Origin: Leeuwenhoekiella sp. | Lineage (GTDB): Bacteria; Bacteroidota; Bacteroidia; Flavobacteriales; Flavobacteriaceae | Assembly: GCA_002708845.1 (NCBI GenBank) | Contig: PAPI01000024.1 | Span: 62,001 to 126,000 of the forward strand | Direction: 5' to 3' | DNA length: 64,000 nt | Shown here: positions 15,219 through 22,344 of the stretch, piece by piece | How the letters are laid out: each line of letters begins with the position of its first letter | How positions within the stretch are numbered: the first letter of the stretch is position 1 | Notes under the pieces: generated by a model | What the model was told of the DNA's origin: nothing | The model's database searches: none | Seen by the model: the letters and a program-made list of their open reading frames with translations, nothing else | Translations under genes and position numbers: made by a program

Positions 15219-16871
15219 TTAGTTACAGGCTCCGGCAATATCTTTAGTTTCGGTAGTGGTGTTTACCAGCGTATTGATACTGGTGGTACCTCTGACTGTA
15301 ATTTCAATAAATTCAGCCTGAATATCGGTGACCAGACCGGTAAACTGATTGAAGGCGAACTGGGTAAGCATCTCTTCTCCGCTCAAGGCTGCGCCATTAC
15401 CTTTATCATAACGTCCTGAAATACGGAAACGCTGTACATACGGAATCTGGATGTTGTTGTATTCCTGATAAACATCTGCAACGGCAATAGCTGTTTTTGG
15501 AGGCACCGTGATTTCCCGATCCTGAAAGAGACTGCGCGTTTCTGAACTTGAAAAAGCTCCATTGGTACTGGACATGCTGGTTACGGCATTGCTGGAGGCA
15601 TAAGTCCCGGAAACTTCGGCCTTAGCGGTCGCTGCATTTCCAAAAAACCGGGTTTCGACCTCCATACCCAGAGTAAGGGTTGTACTCAATGAAGTGCTGG
15701 TAGCTACTGAAAAGCTTTCTTCCCATCCGGCCACTTCTGTGGTTTCAATCGTACGCGAAGAACCTACGGTTTGAACCAAGGATCCTGTACTGCAATTGCG
15801 TAGCGTACTGTTATACGAAGTCTGAGTGCTGCTGGGCGGAAGTACCGGCTGTAAATAATTGAAGCCCACACTTTCCACATTCCATTCAATCTCAAAATCC
15901 ATAAAGCGGAAATATGCCGCATCCTTACTGCTGTCTGCATACCACTGGTTATTGTTTAAGCTTAAGGTTTCATTATTAAATTCGGAAATGAGCGTATATA
16001 AACCGTTCCCTGCCTTTTTGATTTTAAAGCGGTAGTTTTTAAGGTTGGTCGCATTGGTATTTCCGCCATTGATACTGTGATTTCTTAAGGTTTGCAACAG
16101 GAGTCGCGCGGTGCTGTTATACGAAACATAGACGTAGAAAATTTTATCACCATCCCGCACGCTGATATTATAAACCCCGTCTCCAACTTCGTCAAAATAG
16201 AAGGTAGTCGCCTTTTTAGTCGCCTGTGTGGTATAATCTAAAGTACTCACGTTAAGAAAATTGAGCGCCACATCAATATTAGAAGAGTTATACGCATTGG
16301 CATTAGGAGCTCCCAGAATTTGAGTATTCTCGCTTACAGCCTGAATGTAATACAGGTGATCTGAAGCTAAGCGAATAACGGTGTATTGATCGGGTAAGGC
16401 CGCTGTGGTAATCTCGCGGGAGGCGGAATTCGATTTGAAAGAATACTTCGGAAAAGATTCGGTTTGAATTACCGTATTTGCCGCGTCAAGTACTGTAACT
16501 TTTACAGGTACACCTTCTTCGAGTTTAGACTTTAAGGCCTCACTTAAATTTACATTATCAAGCCGTACCTGGCTGATGTTGAAATAGGGGTCTATATCAA
16601 GCTCTTCCGTTTTAAGATCAGCCGTTTCTGGAAACTCCACACGCATTTTAGCAGGAGTATAGCCCAATTTTGCGATGTCCCGTGTACTGAGACTGATACC
16701 AATTTCACCGGGATCGGTCTCAAATTCAGAAGTTTGAATAGGGGAGGGAAGCACCTCCACCTTTCCATCGGATCCGGGATCTACTGGTTCATCATCACTG
16801 CTGCTGCAGCTTAAGAACCATACCGAAATCAGGAGACAGGGGAGAGATCGAAAAATAAATCGTGTATTCAT
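15219..16871 (-). CDS. Aerolysin-like (ETX/MTX2-type) pore-forming lipoprotein
   Basis: The 550-residue product has a lipoprotein signal peptide (lipobox FLSC, Cys22). Residues about 381-550 look like an aerolysin/ETX-MTX2 pore-forming module: WEESFSVATSTSLSTTLTLG, a serine/threonine-rich alternating segment near 415-445 that would form the membrane hairpin, then a VPPKTAIAVADVY strand and a long closing strand set. The middle (about 150-330) has GDGVYNISV and YRFKIKKAGNGLYTLIS units, compatible with a beta-trefoil lectin-like domain. Such proteins oligomerise into beta-barrel pores. Lipid anchoring of a toxin fold is unusual and suggests a surface-bound role. Target and activation are unknown. 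Confidence 0.75.
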   Translation of the reverse strand: MNTRFIFRSLPCLLISVWFLSCSSSDDEPVDPGSDGKVEVLPSPIQTSEFETDPGEIGISLSTRDIAKLGYTPAKMRVEFPETADLKTEELDIDPYFNISQVRLDNVNLSEALKSKLEEGVPVKVTVLDAANTVIQTESFPKYSFKSNSASREITTAALPDQYTVIRLASDHLYYIQAVSENTQILGAPNANAYNSSNIDVALNFLNVSTLDYTTQATKKATTFYFDEVGDGVYNISVRDGDKIFYVYVSYNSTARLLLQTLRNHSINGGNTNATNLKNYRFKIKKAGNGLYTLISEFNNETLSLNNNQWYADSSKDAAYFRFMDFEIEWNVESVGFNYLQPVLPPSSTQTSYNSTLRNCSTGSLVQTVGSSRTIETTEVAGWEESFSVATSTSLSTTLTLGMEVETRFFGNAATAKAEVSGTYASSNAVTSMSSTNGAFSSSETRSLFQDREITVPPKTAIAVADVYQEYNNIQIPYVQRFRISGRYDKGNGAALSGEEMLTQFAFNQFTGLVTDIQAEFIEITVRGTTSINTLVNTTTETKDIAGACN

Positions 16872-16960
16872 AATGCGTTTTTAAAGATGGTTTAATCGGT
16901 TTTGCCTGATGCAACTTTGAGACAACAAAAGCAATTGTATACCGCGGTTTGTTAGCTTTT

Positions 16961-16968
16961 CAAAGCTA
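16961..16968 (-). promoter_or_regulatory. -7 box TAGCTTTG for the aerolysin-like gene
   Basis: Read on the minus strand this is an exact TAnnTTTG match, leaving a leader of about 85 bases before the ATG at 16871. There is no clear -33 TTG. Confidence 0.45.
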
Positions 16969-17037
16969 CCGGCTTAAGGACTAAAAAAACGAATTTGTAC
17001 GGTGGACAAATTGTGGACACCCTGTATTTTCAGGGGT

Positions 17038-18918
17038 TTACTGAAACTGGTGTAGAAAGCTTTCCAAAGAATCTGTTGTGGAAAGATTGAGTTTTTTCCG
17101 AAGGCGGTAGCGTGCTTTTTTTACGCCTTCAGGCGAAATGTGAAGAATTTGAGAGATCTGTTTGGAGGAAATATTCATTTTAAGCAAAGCGATCAGCCGG
17201 AGATCATTGGCCGTGAGGTCGGGGAAATTGCTTTGAATGGCCAGATTAAAATCTTTATGCACATTCTCATAATACCGGGTAAAATCTTCCCAATACGAAT
17301 CACTCTGCAGCTCGTTTGAAATGGTACGAATCAGGTTTTTAGTTTGTCTCTGGCTGTCTTGAGTCTCCTGCACCTGTTGCGCCTGTTGCAGGATGTTTTC
17401 TAGAGCCTCGTTCTTTTTAGCCAAATGGAGCACGTGCGTGACCAGCTCTTTATCTTTAAAGGCGAGTTTCTGTGCAATAGCCTGGCTCTCGATTGTCTTT
17501 GCTCTGTTTTTCTGAATATAGCCATAGGTGATTGCTCCAAAGAGTAAAAGAAGCAGCACAACGCCGCCTATAAGCAGGGCCTGTTGCAGTTGCTGTCTTG
17601 CGGTTTTTTCTTCGAGCAGGGCAATCTCTTTTTGCTGGATACCGATTTGCTGTTCCTTTTTTTCGGTTTCATACTCGGTGCGCAGCTGGTCAAAGTTTCG
17701 CTGACTTTCCACTCCAAAAAGTGAATCATCCGATTGTTTGTAAAGTTTATAGTTCGCCAAGGCAGTGTTGTAGGCACCAAGTTCTTCATAAGCCTGCGCC
17801 AAATACAAATAAGCCCGCTGCTGATTGGCAGAAATGCGATTGCTTTTAGCCAGATTCAGACCTTCTGTCAAAGCGTCGATACTAGCCTGGTAGTTTTTGA
17901 GTTTCAGTTGAGCTTCACCCAAAATCATGAGGGCATTCACCTTATAAAAAACCGCGTTTTGCGCTTCTGCCAATTCCATGAGCTTCCGCGAATTTTCTGC
18001 AGCTTTTTGATAATCTTCCTGCTTATTGTACAAATCGCCCAGGGCATCCAGTGCTGAAAGGGTATTGTAGCTGTAGTTTCCATCTTCATTGATCTGCAGG
18101 GCTTCCCGGGTATAATACACCGCGCTATCCAGCTGTTTGAGGTTTGCCAGCGTACTTCCTATTTTTAGGAGTACAGGTGCCAGATAGTAAAAGTCATTAG
18201 CCCGGCGGTAGCTTTGAGCCACTTCCCGGTACGTTTGCAGGGCCAGACTGTATTTTCTCATAAAAGTCTGGTTATCTGCAATCTTCGTCAACGCATCCAT
18301 ATAGCGCAAGGTATCTCCCACCTGTAAAAACATCCGGGCAGCCTGCTGCGCGTATTCTAAAGATTCTCTGGTATTGCTCAGCTCGAGATGGATGCCCGCA
18401 GCAAAATCATAGGACGCACCCATACGCAAGGTGTCATTCAGTTTTTTAAATAAGGCTGAAGCTTTAGAATTGTAGGCAAATGCACTATCGTATTGGGTTT
18501 GTTGCTTAAAATTAATAGCGCTGTTGTAATACATAGAACCTTCCTGCTTTTGATCTCCCAGCTTTTTGTAGATCCCGGCAGCCTCCTTATAATGTTGTTG
18601 GGAAATGTCTAAATTACCCAGGTAAAATTCGCTTATGCCCAAATTCTGAAGGCCTTTAGCGATAAAAACAGAATCCTTTTGCTTGCGGGCCAGATTCAAT
18701 AAATCCTCAGCGTAGGTTTTACTCAATTCGGTATTTTGAGAAAGCGCCTCTTCCCAAAGCCTGATAAGCTCATGCGCCTGTACGCTATCCACGCCGGGAG
18801 TTGTAACAGTCTCTAAAGACTTCTTTTTAGAAGCCTTCTGGGTACAGCATACCAGAACCAGCGCAACCGAAACCATGCGGATACTGAAAATAAAACGCCG
18901 TAGAACCATTTTTCCCAT
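17038..18918 (-). CDS. Membrane-anchored TPR regulator with C-terminal LuxR-like HTH
   Basis: The 626-residue product starts with a hydrophobic signal ending in VLVCC, which could be a lipobox or a first anchor. Residues about 50-420 are TPR units of roughly 40 residues. A membrane helix lies near 448-468 (LLIGGVVLLLLLFGAITYGY), then a coiled coil, then a helix-turn-helix at about 565-626 (LTANDLRLIALLKMNISSKQISQILHIS-EGVKKARYRLRKKL). The sensor half should be periplasmic and the DNA-binding half cytoplasmic, so it could pass a signal directly through the membrane. The start is ATG 18918; codon 18921 is a TTG. It lies upstream of the aerolysin-like gene on the same strand, which makes that gene a candidate target. 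Confidence 0.88.
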   Translation of the reverse strand: MGKMVLRRFIFSIRMVSVALVLVCCTQKASKKKSLETVTTPGVDSVQAHELIRLWEEALSQNTELSKTYAEDLLNLARKQKDSVFIAKGLQNLGISEFYLGNLDISQQHYKEAAGIYKKLGDQKQEGSMYYNSAINFKQQTQYDSAFAYNSKASALFKKLNDTLRMGASYDFAAGIHLELSNTRESLEYAQQAARMFLQVGDTLRYMDALTKIADNQTFMRKYSLALQTYREVAQSYRRANDFYYLAPVLLKIGSTLANLKQLDSAVYYTREALQINEDGNYSYNTLSALDALGDLYNKQEDYQKAAENSRKLMELAEAQNAVFYKVNALMILGEAQLKLKNYQASIDALTEGLNLAKSNRISANQQRAYLYLAQAYEELGAYNTALANYKLYKQSDDSLFGVESQRNFDQLRTEYETEKKEQQIGIQQKEIALLEEKTARQQLQQALLIGGVVLLLLLFGAITYGYIQKNRAKTIESQAIAQKLAFKDKELVTHVLHLAKKNEALENILQQAQQVQETQDSQRQTKNLIRTISNELQSDSYWEDFTRYYENVHKDFNLAIQSNFPDLTANDLRLIALLKMNISSKQISQILHISPEGVKKARYRLRKKLNLSTTDSLESFLHQFQ

Positions 18919-19004
18919 CAATTAAAAATAGAAAAAATTGAAATAGGCTAAAGCGCTGTTTTTTAAATTGATGCGGTCAAAAAACCTTATCTATTTTAGA
19001 GAAT

Positions 19005-19126
19005 GCCTATTAAAACGCCAGTATCGGCATACTTTTTAGTTCCTTAGTTTTCAAGGATGTAAATATAAGCCTAGATTTTCCTGCCCGGCTGTCCAGATGG
19101 GTTTGTTTCTTTTTTGGGCGATGTAA
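19005..19126 (+). repeat. Direct repeat, copy A (degenerate)
   Basis: It shares two blocks with copy B at 20027. One is a 17-mer, GCCTATTAAAACGCCAG (one mismatch), and the other is a block of about 55 bases starting TAAGCCTAGATTTTCCTGCC at 19066. The blocks are about 45 bases apart here and about 125 in copy B, so copy A has a deletion. The two copies flank the DUF6642-type gene. Confidence 0.75.
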
Positions 19127-19279
19127 ACCGACAAAGGAGGTTCACGAACTCCAACTTGATTATTAGATAGTGAGCTAAAAAAGAAAAGGAGGCAACAATA
19201 GCAGCTGAATTACCTATAAAAACTACAATTCTAAAAATCTAAGATTTTCAGAATCTGAAAAAAGAATTCCATTAAATTC

Positions 19280-19287
19280 TAACTTTG
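19280..19287 (+). promoter_or_regulatory. -7 box TAACTTTG
   Basis: This exact TAnnTTTG match is the only good promoter box upstream of the DUF6642-type gene. Transcription would start near 19294, before the orphan open frame, leaving a leader of about 125 bases. Confidence 0.45.
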
Positions 19288-19419
19288 CGAGCAAAAAAGT
19301 AAACCACCTCAGATGCGACCGATGAGGTATACAAAGAAACCAAAACCGGAATCCAAGGCATCCCGATAACTATCGGGAAGGGTAGTATACTCTTTGCCGT
19401 TGCCAAAAAAGTTTAAAAA

Positions 19420-20019
19420 GTGCTGGAAAAACGAAGCCAATTACCCCAAAAACACGATTTAGATCCTGATAAATTCATTTATTGTTTAGAAGGAGTTCCC
19501 GATGTAGATACCACTCAAATTACCGAAGTTCAAAAAAGCCTGGAAGAGCTGGCGCTTCAGTTTGGTGTGGCGAGCATTTATCAAACCTGTGATACCATTG
19601 AGGGCCTGGAAGCAAGCTTAAATACGCTGATCATGGACGATCATTATTTTAAAGAATACGAAATTATTTACCTGGTGATGACCGGAGAAGCCAATAGTAT
19701 TTGTTTAAATGACTACTACTACAGTTTTCAGGAAATAGCAGAACTCTTTGAAGGGAAGTTAAGGGGGAAAATCGTTCACTTTTCAAATGCTAAAGTGCTG
19801 GATCTCGACGAGGAAGAAGCACAGTATTTTTTGGATATTACCAATGCAAGAGCACTTTCCGGTTATGGAAATGCCATTGACGGGTTAAGCAGCTCCAATC
19901 TGGATAAAGTCTTCTTTCACCTGTTTAATGAAGATGACGATCTGTTTCAGGTGGTAGAAGAGCTGCATCAAAAGCACTATACAGCATGTAAAGTCTTAGA
20001 TTTTAGAATGTATTATTAA
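19420..20019 (+). CDS. DUF6642-like protein
   Basis: The 199-residue soluble, acidic protein has no signal peptide. Its core begins DPDKFIYCLEGVPDVD and includes VQKSLEELALQFGVASIYQTCDTIEGLEASLNTL, YEIIYLVMTGEANSICLNDYYYSFQEIAELFEGKLRGKIVHFSNA and a LSGYGNAIDGLSSS turn. The pattern resembles proteins I know as DUF6642, possibly with a TIR-like or CHAT-like alpha/beta fold, but no catalytic motif is certain. No ATG is available near the N terminus, so GTG 19420 is the likely start. Direct repeats flank the gene (19005 and 20027), which suggests it arrived as a cassette. Confidence 0.65.
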   Translation: MLEKRSQLPQKHDLDPDKFIYCLEGVPDVDTTQITEVQKSLEELALQFGVASIYQTCDTIEGLEASLNTLIMDDHYFKEYEIIYLVMTGEANSICLNDYYYSFQEIAELFEGKLRGKIVHFSNAKVLDLDEEEAQYFLDITNARALSGYGNAIDGLSSSNLDKVFFHLFNEDDDLFQVVEELHQKHYTACKVLDFRMYY

Positions 20020-20026
20020 GGCGAAG

Positions 20027-20240
20027 GCCTATTCAAACGCCAGCGGCCTATTAGAAGGTTCTCGTTAAATTTGCGGTGAACGTAGCGTAGCAGGCGGTTC
20101 TGTTTGAGGCCAGGGGACGAGTTAAGTGCATGCAGCGTAGAGAGCAAAAAATTTAGAGAAGCTTCTGTAAGCCTAGATTTTCCTGCCCGGCTGACCAGAC
20201 GGGTTTGGTTCGTTTTTTCATCGATGGAAAAAATGAACAA
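20027..20240 (+). repeat. Direct repeat, copy B
   Basis: The fuller copy begins 8 bases after the DUF6642-type stop codon. It contains the 17-mer (20027-20043) and the 55-base block (from 20168). It ends in a stem-loop with 12-bp arms and one mismatch (20208-20219 with 20227-20238). The minus strand is open across it, but I take that as accidental. Confidence 0.75.
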
Positions 20241-20377
20241 GAGCATAATTGGTTGTTAGTGTTTTTCAAGTATGATAAAACATCATTAGTATTTCAACTC
20301 ATAAATCAAGTCTAATATCTCAAGTCTTACATCTAAAATCTAACCCCTATCTTTACTCCAAACAACCAAAAAAAAAA

Positions 20378-20848
20378 ATGACAGAAAAAGAATTCATGAA
20401 GGAAGCCGTAAACGCGGCATTAAACGGAATGCAAAACAACGAGGGCGGACCCTTTGGCTGTGTGATCGTTAAGGACGGAAAAATCATAGGCAAAGGCAAC
20501 AACAAAGTCACGTCGACCAATGATCCCACGGCGCACGCCGAAGTCACGGCTATACGCGATGCATGTAAAAATCTCGATTCGTTTCAATTAACCGGCTGTA
20601 CCATTTATAGCTCCTGCGAACCCTGCCCGATGTGCCTGGGTGCGATCTATTGGGCCCGTCCCGATAAGGTCTATTACGGCAGTACGCAGACCGATGCTGC
20701 AAACATTGGTTTTGACGATGCCTTTATCTATAAAGAAATCCCGTTGCCCTATAGTGAACGCAGCATACCCTTTGAGCAACTCGCTCCCGAAATAGCCATC
20801 AAAGCCTTTAACCAATGGACGGAAAAGGAGGATAGGAGGGAGTATTAG
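20378..20848 (+). CDS. guaD: Guanine deaminase (GuaD-type nucleoside deaminase)
   Basis: The enzyme deaminates guanine to xanthine in purine salvage. The 156-residue product has the cytidine-deaminase-fold zinc motifs HAEVTAIRDAC (His about 53, catalytic Glu about 55) and SSCEPCPMCLGAIYWA. The C-terminal part GFDDAFIYKEIPLPYSER matches Bacillus-type guanine deaminase, which is also about 156 residues. There is no signal peptide. A small membrane protein gene follows 3 bases after the stop, so the two form an operon. A second deaminase paralogue is encoded at 28054. Confidence 0.9.
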   Translation: MTEKEFMKEAVNAALNGMQNNEGGPFGCVIVKDGKIIGKGNNKVTSTNDPTAHAEVTAIRDACKNLDSFQLTGCTIYSSCEPCPMCLGAIYWARPDKVYYGSTQTDAANIGFDDAFIYKEIPLPYSERSIPFEQLAPEIAIKAFNQWTEKEDRREY

Positions 20849-20851
20849 GAT

Positions 20852-21190
20852 ATGATGATTACGTTAAAAAATGTAGCTGCGTTTTTAAAGCAATTAAATT
20901 GGACTAAAAGATTTGCTATTCTAATTTGTATTCTTTTTTTCTCCAGCTTCTTATTAGACCTAATAACAGAAGGCTTTAGATTAAACCAAAACCTAAGGTG
21001 GATTTATCAATATGGCCAGTTTTTATCGATTATTTTCTATTGCGGATCATTTGTATGGTCTTTACTAAATTCGGTTTTAATTGTTAGTGAGGAATCGAAC
21101 TGGAAAAAAAAACTGCTTTGGGCGACGATCAGTTTACTCCCAATTATTTTCTTAATACTGTCGTTTGTGGCCTGGTATTTTGAAATATAG
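20852..21190 (+). CDS. Small three-helix membrane protein
   Basis: The 112-residue product has three hydrophobic helices (about 19-39, 53-76 and 87-109) and a positively charged start. The ATG is preceded by a GGAGG-type site (about 20826-20841), unusually good for this genome, which supports the start. It lies 3 bases after guaD and is probably cotranscribed. I do not recognise the family, and codon use is a little more AT-rich than in guaD. Confidence 0.6.
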   Translation: MMITLKNVAAFLKQLNWTKRFAILICILFFSSFLLDLITEGFRLNQNLRWIYQYGQFLSIIFYCGSFVWSLLNSVLIVSEESNWKKKLLWATISLLPIIFLILSFVAWYFEI

Positions 21191-21204
21191 ATTCAAATTA
21201 TCAA

Positions 21205-21329
21205 CAGTCATTTCGAAGGAGCTTTTTCAGCGACTGAGAAATCGCATCAGTCTGTCAAACTTTTGTTACCAATCATAAATATGTAAGTGAATGGCTAATG
21301 TGACATCTCGACTGCGCTCGATGTGACAA
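21205..21329 (+). repeat. Intergenic repeat, single copy
   Basis: It starts CAGTCATTTCGAAGGAGC and contains GCGACTGAGAAATCGCAT and CATCTCGACTGCGCTCGATG. The same elements recur in the tandem tract at 24117-24845. It lies between convergent genes. Confidence 0.8.
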
Positions 21330-21331
21330 AC

Positions 21332-22090
21332 TCAAATCAACTTATTTACCGTAGCATACGAAATCGCTTCATAAATCGTCGCCACGCCCAACTTTTCAAA
21401 CAGTTTTTTACGGTGAAATTTTACCGTGTTGGATGAAATATAAAGCTGTTCTGCAATTTCAGTAATCGCGTAGCCTCTAATCGCGTAGTGCAGGATTTCC
21501 TGTTCGCGTTGGGTGAGTTCAAGCTTTTGGACAGCCTTCCAGCAATCTGCCGTTAAATCATAGATGAGTTTTTCAGAACTCCCTTTTTTAGTAATCGTGA
21601 TATTACCCGCCTGCTGTTGGGTAGACAGGGATACAAAACAAATGGCTTTCCAGATTTTTCCGCTTTCGGTTAAAAAGAGGGGCGTGAGGTTTTGGTTGAT
21701 CAACAGGGGTTTTCCGGCTTCCGTCTTTAAATGAAAATCATACGAAATGCTGTAGTCCTTGCGTTCTTCAAGCCGCTTGGTTTCGTAAAAATCAAATCCA
21801 ACGGTATTTATTTTTAAGAGCAGTTCGAGATCGGCTTCAGGCACGTACTTAAAATAAAAGTCGTACCCCATTTTCAGGACTTCCGAAGCCGTATTTCCGC
21901 ATAAAAACAAGGGATTATCAGATACATATTCAAATCCTTTCTGCTCATAATCAATCACATAAACACTCTTATAAGTCGTTCTGGCAAAGGCTTCTACAAC
22001 TTCAAGATACTTGGAAGTTTGCTGTTTATCGGTATCCGTTAGCGTGTCGATGCTGTTTTTAAGCGAGAAAAAAGAATGAAGGTCTGCCAT
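21332..22090 (-). CDS. LuxR-type regulator with a PAS-like sensory domain
   Basis: The 252-residue product has an N-terminal alpha/beta sensory region (about 15-180; SVYVIDYEQKGFEYVSDNPLFLCG resembles a PAS fold). A LuxR helix-turn-helix follows at about 190-252 (LTQREQEILHYAIRGYAITEIAEQLYISSNTVKFHRKKLFEKLGV). No receiver domain is present, so it probably senses a ligand or cell state directly. An in-frame ATG exists at 22141, but starting there would place an operator-like site inside the gene. An exact -7 box on the minus strand (22096-22103) ends six bases before ATG 22090, which implies a leaderless mRNA from that ATG. It is divergent from the S41-like gene. Confidence 0.9.
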   Translation of the reverse strand: MADLHSFFSLKNSIDTLTDTDKQQTSKYLEVVEAFARTTYKSVYVIDYEQKGFEYVSDNPLFLCGNTASEVLKMGYDFYFKYVPEADLELLLKINTVGFDFYETKRLEERKDYSISYDFHLKTEAGKPLLINQNLTPLFLTESGKIWKAICFVSLSTQQQAGNITITKKGSSEKLIYDLTADCWKAVQKLELTQREQEILHYAIRGYAITEIAEQLYISSNTVKFHRKKLFEKLGVATIYEAISYATVNKLI

Positions 22091-22095
22091 AATAA

Positions 22096-22103
22096 CAAAT
22101 ATA
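22096..22103 (-). promoter_or_regulatory. -7 box TATATTTG of the LuxR gene
   Basis: On the minus strand this is an exact TAnnTTTG match ending 6 bases before ATG 22090. Transcription should begin at or next to the start codon. Confidence 0.65.
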
Positions 22104-22115
22104 CCTTTTCTACAC

Positions 22116-22133
22116 ACTACTCCTAAGGGTAGT
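22116..22133. promoter_or_regulatory. Operator-like site 1 (regulator side)
   Basis: ACTACTCCTAAGGGTAGT is a near-palindrome. It matches site 2 at 16 of 18 positions; the two centres are 61 bases apart. It lies just upstream of the -7 box of the LuxR gene, so it may mediate autoregulation. Confidence 0.8.
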
Positions 22134-22176
22134 TTTATCATCTAAATGCTTCGTGTACAACCAGCTATTTTTAAAA

Positions 22177-22194
22177 ACTACTCGTGAGGGTAGT
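22177..22194. promoter_or_regulatory. Operator-like site 2 (S41 side)
   Basis: ACTACTCGTGAGGGTAGT has its centre 30.5 bases upstream of the TAACTTTA box (22216-22223) of the S41-like gene. It covers the position where a -33 element would be, which fits an activator site. Confidence 0.8.
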
Positions 22195-22215
22195 AAAATA
22201 AGCTATTGACAATCA

Positions 22216-22223
22216 TAACTTTA
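22216..22223 (+). promoter_or_regulatory. -7-like box TAACTTTA of the S41-like gene
   Basis: It matches the near-consensus form found before several genes here (5332, 11388, 31876). No TTG -33 element is present; operator site 2 takes its place. Confidence 0.55.
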
Positions 22224-22344
22224 CCCCATAATCGAGATTTCAATGCGGTCAGACTTGCTGAAGAATCAAAAGCGGTTTCCTTTTAATTTCTTTTTGGGAT
22301 TGCCCCTTGGCAATTTTACGTTTCATTCATCAATCCAAATAACG

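Larger units (their letters stand above)
18919..19419. other. Intergenic region with repeat copy and an orphan open frame
   Basis: This holds repeat copy A (19005-19126), an exact -7 box TAACTTTG (19280-19287), and an in-frame open stretch 19303-19416. That stretch encodes about 37 sensible residues, has no ATG in its frame, and stops one codon before the GTG of the next gene. A hairpin TCCCGATA-AC-TATCGGGA (19361-19378) interrupts it and looks like an inserted palindromic repeat. The stretch may be a remnant 5' end of the downstream gene or of a lost short gene. Confidence 0.5.

Noticed and set aside
16926-16943. CAATTG core 63 bases upstream of the aerolysin-like gene, similar to the CHAT/GDCxNGxG operator
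   Set aside because: Only the six central bases match; such a 6-mer is expected by chance.
20016-20246. Minus-strand open frame of 76 codons
   Set aside because: It lies entirely in direct repeat copy B and is broken in copy A.
22091-22141. Longer LuxR start at ATG 22141
   Set aside because: It would place operator site 1 and the -7 box inside the gene.
22243-22344. Longer start of the S41-like gene
   Set aside because: The added 34 residues would bury an obvious signal peptide.
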